Positions 1 through 4,143 of a stretch of 6,361 nt of DNA are shown here, one piece after another (positions within the stretch are counted from its first letter, which is position 1; every line of letters begins with the position of its first letter). This stretch comes from an uncultured bacterium (GTDB lineage: Bacteria > Patescibacteriota > Dojkabacteria > SC72). The notes beneath the pieces were generated by a model, which worked only from the letters and a program-made list of their open reading frames with translations, made no database searches and was not told the DNA's origin. The translations under genes and the position numbers were made by a program. Location of the stretch: positions 1 to 6,361 of the forward strand of contig CALDJM010000050.1 of assembly GCA_937899155.1 (NCBI GenBank), read 5' to 3'.

Positions 1-98
1 CTCATAGTTTGATAATTTAGACCCTCTTGGAGTTATATCCCAGCAGACCAACCAAAGTGAATATGTAGAAAAATACTACAAGACTTATTACAAAATTT

Positions 99-127
99 TT
101 GACAATTCTCAGTAGGGTAGGTAAGAT
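99..127 (+). promoter_or_regulatory. Sigma-70-type promoter of the nucleotidyltransferase gene
   Basis: A perfect -35 TTGACA (99-104) is followed by exactly 17 bases and a -10 TAAGAT (122-127, 4 of 6 to consensus). Transcription would start near 134, giving a leader of about 20 bases before the ATG at 155. No Shine-Dalgarno sequence is seen in that leader. Bases 1-98 upstream show no supportable gene. Confidence 0.6.
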
Positions 128-154
128 ACTTAATTAAGTTGTCATTTTAAAAAT

Positions 155-643
155 ATGATAATACCTCTAGAAGATTTCCCTAAGTTAAGAGATGAAAAGC
201 TCAAAGGAAAGAAGATTGTTTGTACATCAGGTTTTTACGATCCAATTCATCCGGGACATGTATCCTGCCTTATGGAATCAAAGAAGTTTGGTGATGTTTT
301 GGTTGTAATTGTTGATGGAGATCAAAGAGCTGTTACTAAAAAAGGTAAACCTTTTATGGCAGAGCTAGACAGAGCAAGGATTGTAGATGGTATTAAGGGG
401 GTAGATTATGTTGTGATATATAACAGCACAACAAGAAATGATTGTGTCGAAGCAGTAGATATAATCAAGCCTGATGTTTTCACAAAAGGTGGAGACAGAA
501 CAGCCAGAGAGAATATTCCAGAATACGATACAATTGAAAAGAATGGTGGTCGGATAGAGTTTAATGTAGGGGATCCTAAATACTGGTCAAGCTCTAACTA
601 CCTCCAAGAGTGGGTCGACTTTGTAAACTCTCAACAGGCCTGA
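155..643 (+). CDS. HxGH-motif nucleotidyltransferase, RfaE2/cytidylyltransferase-like
   Basis: A 162-residue single-domain nucleotidyltransferase, expected in the cytoplasm. Seen: a beta strand running into GFYDPIHPGH (residues 26-35), with the HxGH signature HPGH at 32-35 that binds the nucleotide triphosphate; LVVIVDGDQ near 49-57; DRARIVDGIKGVDYVVI at 72-88; PDVFTKGGD at 106-114; and a Ser-rich YWSSSNY at 143-149 where relatives carry the second nucleotide-binding loop. This order matches the C-terminal domain of HldE (RfaE2), which makes ADP-heptose from heptose 1-phosphate and ATP, and also glycerol-3-phosphate cytidylyltransferases. Length is normal for the stand-alone domain. No LPS or heptose genes are nearby, so substrate and nucleotide are undetermined. 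The ATG at 155 is about 20 bases after the predicted transcript start and lacks an SD. The TGA stop lies inside a palindromic repeat copy. Confidence 0.88.
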   Translation: MIIPLEDFPKLRDEKLKGKKIVCTSGFYDPIHPGHVSCLMESKKFGDVLVVIVDGDQRAVTKKGKPFMAELDRARIVDGIKGVDYVVIYNSTTRNDCVEAVDIIKPDVFTKGGDRTARENIPEYDTIEKNGGRIEFNVGDPKYWSSSNYLQEWVDFVNSQQA

Positions 644-657
644 CCTAGGCCTTGCCT
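636..657. repeat. Palindrome copy 1, overlapping the nucleotidyltransferase stop
   Basis: The left-most copy is imperfect. AGGC (636-639) pairs with GCCT (654-657) and CC with GG at the centre, but three inner positions mismatch. It can also fold as AGGCCT (636-641), loop GACCT, AGGCCT (647-652). The TGA stop (641-643) is within it. There is no T-tract directly after, so simple intrinsic termination is doubtful. Confidence 0.55.
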
Positions 658-773
658 TCGTTCAGAACTTGTTAATAACTCACATATCTATTGATTCATA
701 AGGCTTTTTGAAATGTCAAATTCTGTGTATCTCTGTGCTTCTGCTCAAAAAACAATATTCTAACTGACACATA

Positions 774-788
774 TGGCTAAGAAAGCCA
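774..788. repeat. Internal hairpin of tandem unit 1
   Basis: TGGCT (774-778), loop AAGAA, AGCCA (784-788) is a perfect 5-bp stem, extendable past two mismatches by an A-T and a C-G pair. It occupies the same place in unit 1 as the CAGAA-loop hairpin in unit 2. Confidence 0.5.
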
Positions 789-831
789 CTTGTTATCTGC
801 ATAATCAAAAAGATTAAAACATTCTTAACTG

Positions 832-853
832 AGGCCAGGCCTAGGCCTGGCCT
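832..853. repeat. Palindrome copy 2, perfect 22-base palindrome
   Basis: Every base from 832 to 853 pairs symmetrically around CCTAGG (centre 842/843). As RNA it gives an 8-bp GC-rich stem AGGCCAGG/CCTGGCCT with a 6-base loop. It is free of coding sequence on either side. It is followed on the plus strand by TTCATTC and on the minus strand by CAGTTAAG, neither a real T-tract. Confidence 0.8.
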
Positions 854-955
854 TCATTCAGAATTTGTTAATAACTGATATATTCATTGGTTTGGGAGGT
901 TTTTTAAGTAAGCAACTCTTACATATGTACTCATAGAAGTGACACTATAACAATG

Positions 956-977
956 CAAAAACTCAGAAAGTCTTTTG
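956..977. repeat. Internal hairpin of tandem unit 2
   Basis: CAAAAACT (956-963) pairs with AGTCTTTTG (969-977) with one bulged C, giving 8 bp closed by loop CAGAA (964-968). The stem sequence differs almost entirely from that in unit 1 while the loop is nearly the same. Confidence 0.5.
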
Positions 978-1014
978 TTAGGAACATAATCCTAAGATTA
1001 AAATATTCTTAAGG

Positions 1015-1038
1015 AAAGCCTTGCCTAGGCAAGGCTTT
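1015..1038 (-). terminator. Palindrome copy 3, likely terminator of the reductase gene
   Basis: A perfect 24-base palindrome centred at 1026/1027 (AAAGCCTTGCC and GGCAAGGCTTT flanking TA). It holds the TAG stop (1027-1025) of the minus-strand reductase at its centre. On the minus strand the stem ends in TTTCCTT and on the plus strand in TTTTC, so it may work in both directions, though neither U-tract is strong. It also ends the tandem element. Confidence 0.6.
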
Positions 1039-1960
1039 TCAGATATCTGTATATGGAACTTGCAGCGATTGCTCCTTCACCAGCAGCGACCACAGCCTGT
1101 TTGAATTGATTAGAGTTCGTTGTACAGTCCCCTGCACTCCAAACACCCTCAACATTTGTTTTCTGTTCCTTATCTACAATAATATAGTTAGAATCATCAA
1201 CCTCAACACCAAGTTCATTGGCCAAAGCAATATTAGGTTGCGAACCAATCTCAACAAAAAGCCCCTCAATTTTGAGCTCCTCAGAGCCTTTGTAAGGGGT
1301 GGAAAGCTTCACACCCTCTAATCGGTCCTCTCCAAACAACTCTTTTACAACAGTACTGTATATCACCTCAACATTCTCTGTAGACTTAGCTTGCTCAGCC
1401 CATGCAGGCTCACCTCTTAACTCCTCACCTCGATATATGATATACACCTTCTCTGCAAGATCAGAAAGCATAACAGCAGACATAGTTGCAGAACTACTCC
1501 CACCAACAACAGCAACTGTTTTTCCTCTGTAGAACATACCATCACATGTAGCACAATATGAAAGACCCTTACCTAAATACCTACCTCCACTAGCTAAAGC
1601 TAACTCATTTCTCTCTGTTCCTGTTGCAAGTAACAATGTCTTGCTAAAATACTCCTTGTTGGTATCTGTCAGTAACTTGAAAACATCTTCTTCTTTCTTA
1701 ATATCAACAATACTCTCTGTTGAGGTTTGCCCACCTTCCTTCTTAGCATGATTAAACATCTTCATACCTAATTCCATTCCTGATATATCCTCATATCCTG
1801 GATAGTTACATATCTTATGCCCCTCTGTTATGGTCCCACCAGATACTTTTCCAAATACAATGTTTGTTAATTTATATCTACTTGCATAGATACTTGCACT
1901 TAATCCTGCAGGTCCTGAACCAATTATTGCGATATCATATATTTCTTTATTCATATGCAT
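1025..1960 (-). CDS. trxB: Thioredoxin-reductase-like flavoprotein disulfide reductase
   Basis: A 311-residue cytoplasmic FAD enzyme of the low-molecular-weight thioredoxin reductase family, which passes electrons from NAD(P)H through FAD and a CxxC disulfide to thioredoxin. Seen in order: FAD dinucleotide motif GSGPAG (14-19); ICNYPGY (50-56); LLATGTERN (110-118); redox pair CATC (C136, C139) followed by D140; second Rossmann motif GGSSSA (153-158); SAGDC (275-279); and QFKQAVVAAGEGA near 285-297. Length and domain order are normal. The pyridine-nucleotide site is atypical: GGSSSATMSA replaces the usual GGGxSAVEEA, and YRGEELR (176-182) replaces HRRxxxR, losing one of the three arginines that recognise the NADPH phosphate. 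Cofactor preference may therefore differ. The start may be M1 or M3; M3 (ATG at 1954) gives the usual spacing to the FAD motif. No SD precedes either. Confidence 0.9.
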   Translation of the reverse strand: MHMNKEIYDIAIIGSGPAGLSASIYASRYKLTNIVFGKVSGGTITEGHKICNYPGYEDISGMELGMKMFNHAKKEGGQTSTESIVDIKKEEDVFKLLTDTNKEYFSKTLLLATGTERNELALASGGRYLGKGLSYCATCDGMFYRGKTVAVVGGSSSATMSAVMLSDLAEKVYIIYRGEELRGEPAWAEQAKSTENVEVIYSTVVKELFGEDRLEGVKLSTPYKGSEELKIEGLFVEIGSQPNIALANELGVEVDDSNYIIVDKEQKTNVEGVWSAGDCTTNSNQFKQAVVAAGEGAIAASSIYRYLKSLA

Positions 1961-1966
1961 GATGAA

Positions 1967-1984
1967 AGAGAGATTAATCTATCT
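1967..1984. promoter_or_regulatory. Palindrome at the reductase transcript start
   Basis: AGA-G-AGATTAATCT-A-TCT is an 18-base palindrome with one mismatched pair and a perfect 10-base core (1971-1980). It lies between the predicted -10 and the ATG at 1960, so it overlaps the likely start of transcription. It could be an operator; as RNA its loop would be too small for a strong hairpin. Confidence 0.35.
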
Positions 1985-1995
1985 ATTTTATCATA
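1985..1995 (-). promoter_or_regulatory. -10 region of the reductase gene
   Basis: On the minus strand this reads TATGATAAAAT. It contains either TATGAT (1995-1990) or the extended -10 TGA-TAAAAT (1993-1985, 5 of 6 to consensus). No convincing -35 is seen 17 bases upstream. The leader would be about 20 bases. Confidence 0.45.
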
Positions 1996-2017
1996 TATAT
2001 GAAATTGCGTAGGAAGA

Positions 2018-2085
2018 TTGGAGAGGAACCACATACAAACATATTAAATGTTGAGCATTAGCTCTAGTATGCGGTCCTCTTCCAA
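2018..2085 (-). other. 68-base branched inverted repeat just after a stop codon
   Basis: The two 19-base ends, 2018-2036 and 2067-2085, pair over 18 positions with one single-base bulge on each side. One pair is G-U on the minus strand but A-C on the plus strand, so minus-strand RNA folds better. Inside, 2038-2052 forms AACAT/ATGTT around five bases and 2053-2064 forms GAGC/GCTC around TAAT, giving a three-way junction with almost no unpaired linker. It begins 3 bases after the TAG of the small membrane-protein gene. It may be a terminator or 3' stabiliser, although no U-tract follows on the minus strand; a small mobile repeat or structured RNA is the alternative. Confidence 0.65.
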
Positions 2086-2088
2086 GGT

Positions 2089-2433
2089 CTAATCTTTTTT
2101 TACTAGTTTTAGGCAATCTCTGCCTGCTTTTTTGGTTGGTATCCACTCATGATTGTCATCATGACGGAAGGTTGCATGATCATTTATGGAGAAGTAGCCA
2201 AAACACACTGTTGTGTCTTGTAAGAAGGTGGATTCCCACTCCCCGTACTCCTGCCATTGCTGACCTAGGTTGGTTCTGGTTATGTAGTAAGATCCTATAT
2301 AAGGGCCTTCTATTTGTACGAAAGTTATCCTTTCGTAAGGGATATTATGTTCTTTCTTCCCCCATATCGAAATTACAAGCCCCGCTATTAGGACAACAAT
2401 TCCTACTACAATCAACTCAATATTTTTCTTCAT
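2089..2433 (-). CDS. Small membrane-anchored protein of unknown function
   Basis: A 114-residue protein I do not recognise. Residues 1-4 are MKKN, followed by an uninterrupted hydrophobic segment at about 5-24 (rich in I, V, L and G) and then basic GKK. This fits a single N-terminal membrane anchor or uncleaved signal; no lipobox cysteine is present. The remaining 85 or so residues are polar, rich in aromatic residues (Y, W, F), with cysteines at 77 and 107 that could form a disulfide if the domain is outside the membrane. The start is well supported by SD AAGGAG (2445-2440) with a 6-base spacer. It has its own promoter at 2593-2622 and a leader of about 150 bases. The TAG stop is followed after 3 bases by a long branched hairpin. 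Confidence 0.75.
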   Translation of the reverse strand: MKKNIELIVVGIVVLIAGLVISIWGKKEHNIPYERITFVQIEGPYIGSYYITRTNLGQQWQEYGEWESTFLQDTTVCFGYFSINDHATFRHDDNHEWIPTKKAGRDCLKLVKKD

Positions 2434-2445
2434 TTTATTCTCCTT

Positions 2446-2460
2446 TTCCCATAATGGGAA
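2446..2460. promoter_or_regulatory. Perfect palindrome directly upstream of the SD
   Basis: TTCCCAT-A-ATGGGAA is a perfect 15-base inverted repeat around one central base, lying directly against the SD of the small membrane-protein gene. It could be a protein-binding site. As RNA it gives a 5-bp stem with a 5-base loop in the leader. On the plus strand it is followed by TATTTTTT, but no plus-strand gene needs a terminator there. Confidence 0.4.
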
Positions 2461-2592
2461 TATTTTTTAGTGTTAATAACGACAATACAGACATCTATAC
2501 TGAAATAAATAGCTCTATGCCGTTATTAAAACCTTTTGGAGATAGATTAAACCTTTTTAATGAGCAGTAGACTATTATTCATAGCCTATAAT

Positions 2593-2622
2593 ATTATACC
2601 ATAAAAATGGGTAATTAATCAA
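2593..2622 (-). promoter_or_regulatory. Extended -10 promoter of the small membrane-protein gene
   Basis: Read on the minus strand: -35 TTGATT (2622-2617, 4 of 6), an 18-base spacer, and a perfect -10 TATAAT (2598-2593) preceded by the extended element TGG. Transcription would start near 2586, about 150 bases upstream of the ATG at 2433. It lies directly after the stop of the aminopeptidase gene, so the small gene is probably transcribed on its own. Confidence 0.6.
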
Positions 2623-2624
2623 TC

Positions 2625-3392
2625 TTACAGTTTCTCAATACCCCAATCCAATGTATTTGTTAATATAGTAGGGGAGTCTTTCCTAACAATAACCATATAT
2701 TCAAACATAACAGCATTACCACCATTAATTGTTCTTGCGCTCCAACCATCAATATCCGTCTTAATATCATCAACATCATCAACGACCTGACACTCAATAC
2801 ATATAACCATACCATCTTCTAAAAGGGCACCTTTCCCTTTCTCACCAAAAGCAGGAATCTCAGGATCTTCATGCAAACCTTTCCCAATACCATGGCCAAC
2901 AAATACGCTCAAAGTATTAAACTCATTCCTTAAAGCTTCCTTCTCCATCTCATACCCCAAATCCCCAACTCTATTACCTACAACAGCCTTAGTTAGTGCA
3001 TTCTCAACAGCCTTCCTACCTGCAAGAAGCAATTTCATATTCTCCTTACTTGCCTTACCAACACTCCAAGTCCAACAGTGATCCGTATACATCCCTTTAT
3101 ACACAACCCCAAAATCAATAGATACTAAATCACCTTTCTTAAGTGGAATATCCTTAGGAATACCATGCACAGCTACATCATTAACAGAAATACATGTATT
3201 AAAATCATACCCCTTAACTCTCTTAAATGAAGGATGCACCCTATACTCCATACAAAGCTCACCTGCATACATATCAATCTCAAGAGGAGTTACACCCTCC
3301 TTAACCATATCTCCAAGCTTAGATAGTATCTCTACAGATATCTTAGCTGCTTCTGTAATTAAACTTTCTTCTCTATTGTTTTGTATTATCAC
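2625..3392 (-). CDS. map: Methionine aminopeptidase, type I
   Basis: Removes the initiator methionine from new proteins at the ribosome; a two-metal enzyme. Numbering from an upstream TTG at 3407, all five metal ligands are visible at family spacing: D98 (SIDFG), D109 (YTDH), H172 (GHGIG), E205 (ICIEC) and E236 (MFEYM). The substrate-site histidines H81 (VAVHGIP) and H179 (GLHEDP) are also present. E205 is followed by C-Q where many relatives have P-M. I place the start at the GTG at 3392, five codons after that TTG: this gives the usual N-terminus (M)IIQNNREE, 255 residues in all, and the TTG codon touches the -10 box TATAAT (3403-3398). From GTG the transcript would be leaderless. No N-terminal extension or zinc-finger domain is present. 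Confidence 0.93.
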   Translation of the reverse strand: MIIQNNREESLITEAAKISVEILSKLGDMVKEGVTPLEIDMYAGELCMEYRVHPSFKRVKGYDFNTCISVNDVAVHGIPKDIPLKKGDLVSIDFGVVYKGMYTDHCWTWSVGKASKENMKLLLAGRKAVENALTKAVVGNRVGDLGYEMEKEALRNEFNTLSVFVGHGIGKGLHEDPEIPAFGEKGKGALLEDGMVICIECQVVDDVDDIKTDIDGWSARTINGGNAVMFEYMVIVRKDSPTILTNTLDWGIEKL

Positions 3393-3397
3393 ATTTT

Positions 3398-3403
3398 GAT
3401 TAT
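3398..3403 (-). promoter_or_regulatory. -10 box of a leaderless aminopeptidase transcript
   Basis: A perfect TATAAT on the minus strand ends 5 bases upstream of a six-base gap (CAAAAT) before the GTG at 3392, so transcription would start at about the first base of the start codon. The -35 region is weak (TTAATT at 17 bases). Confidence 0.5.
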
Positions 3404-3466
3404 ACAAACAAACTCAGTAGAATTAAAATAGAAAAGACTCGTAGGTGTAATAAAAGATATATGGTG

Positions 3467-3495
3467 TTGTACTTTTCAGGTTTTTTTGCTACAAT
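3467..3495 (+). promoter_or_regulatory. Extended -10 promoter of the small polar-protein gene
   Basis: -35 TTGTAC (3467-3472), a spacer of exactly 17 bases that includes a run of seven T, and -10 TACAAT (3490-3495, 5 of 6) preceded by the extended element TGC (3487-3489). The transcript would start near 3502, leaving a leader of about 50 bases before the ATG at 3554. Confidence 0.65.
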
Positions 3496-3553
3496 TCCAA
3501 CAGGGAAGTTGTAATGTTGCTCTTTTAGAAATCAAAAAAAGAAGGAGATTGAA

Positions 3554-3760
3554 ATGGGTCCAGGTAATAAGAAACAACAAACGACTCACACAAACCAAGA
3601 TTTAGCAAAATGGAATCAACAGCAATACGGTGATTCTGATGAACGAAACTTTGGTGCCGCTCATCATCAGGCACGCAATGACTACCAAGATGCTGGCTCA
3701 CCTTTTGGGGAACTTTCTGATCGAGATCGTGACTCAAAAACAGACACACAAGCAAAGTAA
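3554..3760 (+). CDS. Small polar, probably disordered protein of unknown function
   Basis: A 68-residue protein with no recognisable family. It is almost wholly polar: rich in Q, N, D, K, R, T and H, with very few large hydrophobic residues and no cysteine, membrane segment or signal. Charge is mixed, basic near the start (NKKQQ) and alternating Asp/Arg near the end (DRDRD). This predicts an intrinsically disordered protein. It is a real gene rather than a chance frame: a good promoter (3467-3495), strong SD GAAGGAGA (AGGAG at 3543-3547) with 6-base spacing, and a strong terminator at 3795-3826. It is a single-gene unit, divergent from the aminopeptidase gene and convergent with the sigma-like gene. 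A role in stress protection or nucleic-acid binding would be guesswork. Confidence 0.75.
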   Translation: MGPGNKKQQTTHTNQDLAKWNQQQYGDSDERNFGAAHHQARNDYQDAGSPFGELSDRDRDSKTDTQAK

Positions 3761-3794
3761 GGTAAACGATAAATAACAACAATACAGCTACCCT

Positions 3795-3826
3795 CAGGGG
3801 AGAAATAAGAATTTATTTTTCCCCTG
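3795..3826 (+). terminator. Strong Rho-independent terminator overlapping the opposing stop codon
   Basis: CAGGGGAGAAATAA (3795-3808), loop GAAT, TTATTTTTCCCCTG (3813-3826) form a 14-bp stem with one G-U pair on the plus strand, followed by CACTTTCTTTTTT. It ends the small polar-protein transcript. On the minus strand the G-U pair becomes A-C and no U-tract follows, so it is better as a plus-strand terminator. The TAA stop (3815-3813) of the convergent gene lies inside its right arm. Confidence 0.85.
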
Positions 3827-4100
3827 CACTTTCTTTTTTCTCTCCCCAAATTTTTGTATCCTTATTCTTGTACCCCAACTCGTATTCTATAGATGTTTTA
3901 ACAAACCAATGTAAGTATGTTTCCAAGTTAAATGTGTGTTCGTTATCTGTATAAGCTTTTAACCCTACATAAAGACCTACTAAAGCGGCTTCATATGCTC
4001 TGTCATCTTTGTATTTATCTGCAACAGAGATTGTAAAAGCAACAGCTCGTTGAAATAGTTCCCCTTCTTGTTTGTTTAATGTCCTCTTAGGTTTATCCAT
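3813..4100 (-). CDS. Short protein resembling sigma-70 region 2 alone
   Basis: A 95-residue protein. After a basic start (MDKPKR), residues 14-75 follow the pattern of sigma factor region 2: LFQRAVAFTISVADKY (15-30) matches the region 2.1 pattern of hydrophobic helix, ARKY-like end; AYEAALVGLYVGLKAY (35-50) matches the region 2.2 pattern DLxQEGxxGLxxAV; TFNLETYLHWFVKTSI (56-71) matches region 2.3, FxFSTYATWWIRQAI. Region 2 binds the RNA polymerase clamp helices and the -10 element. Regions 3 and 4 are absent; the tail (76-95) is Lys/Glu-rich. The frame is open upstream to 4244, but that part is the helicase gene read out of frame. I chose the ATG at 4100 because an extended -10 box (TGC-TATACT) ends 7 bases before it. 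It could be a partial sigma, an anti-sigma decoy, or an unrelated helical protein. Confidence 0.65.
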   Translation of the reverse strand: MDKPKRTLNKQEGELFQRAVAFTISVADKYKDDRAYEAALVGLYVGLKAYTDNEHTFNLETYLHWFVKTSIEYELGYKNKDTKIWGEKKESAGEK

Positions 4101-4107
4101 GATTTCT

Positions 4108-4116
4108 AGTATAGCA
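4108..4116 (-). promoter_or_regulatory. Extended -10 box of the sigma-like gene
   Basis: On the minus strand TGC-TATACT (4116-4108) precedes the ATG at 4100 by 7 bases (AGAAATC). Transcription would start at or within a base of the start codon. No clear -35 is seen. It lies in the 43-base gap after the helicase stop. Confidence 0.5.
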
Positions 4117-4143
4117 GAATGTTCTCTAAAATAACATGATATT

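Larger units (their letters stand above)
636..1038. repeat. Diverged tandem element with three CCTAGG-centred palindromes
   Basis: This fills the whole gap between two convergent genes and contains no plausible ORF. Palindrome centres lie at 646/647, 842/843 and 1026/1027, spaced 196 and 184 bases. After the first two palindromes, 647-712 and 843-908 align without gaps, about 51 of 66 bases identical by hand count, with a shared core TTCAGAA(C/T)TTGTTAATAACT. Before the second and third palindromes, 810-828 and 994-1012 share AAGATTAAAA(C/T)ATTCTTAA. The middles are more diverged but each has a hairpin with loop (A/C)AGAA about 61 bases before the next palindrome. It could be a duplicated non-coding RNA, a terminator/processing array, or a decaying repeat family. 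The strand is not determined. Confidence 0.75.

Noticed and set aside
1..81. Minus-strand frame open to the left edge
   Set aside because: About 27 codons with no ATG, no SD and no recognisable motif. A TTG start for a gene lying to the left is possible but unsupported.
155..643. UGA read as glycine (code 25), as in some Gracilibacteria and Absconditabacteria
   Set aside because: No gene contains an in-frame TGA at a conserved glycine, glycines use GGN, and the only TGA seen ends a full-length domain.
636..1038. Integron attC array or CRISPR array
   Set aside because: No GTTRRRY/RYYYAAC core sites and no cassettes between repeats. Units are far too long and too few for CRISPR, and the repeats are diverged.
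1106..1532. Two plus-strand open frames inside the reductase gene
   Set aside because: They lie antisense within a gene with clear family motifs, have no promoter or SD, and the translations look like nothing known.
2136..2570. Plus-strand open frame, with a rather protein-like last 38 codons from an ATG at 2454
   Set aside because: Most of it is antisense to the small membrane-protein gene. The 38-codon tail has no SD and overlaps that gene's leader and palindrome; it may be a chance frame.
3525..3782. Minus-strand open frame over the small polar-protein gene
   Set aside because: The opposite strand has promoter, SD and terminator in the right places; this frame has none.
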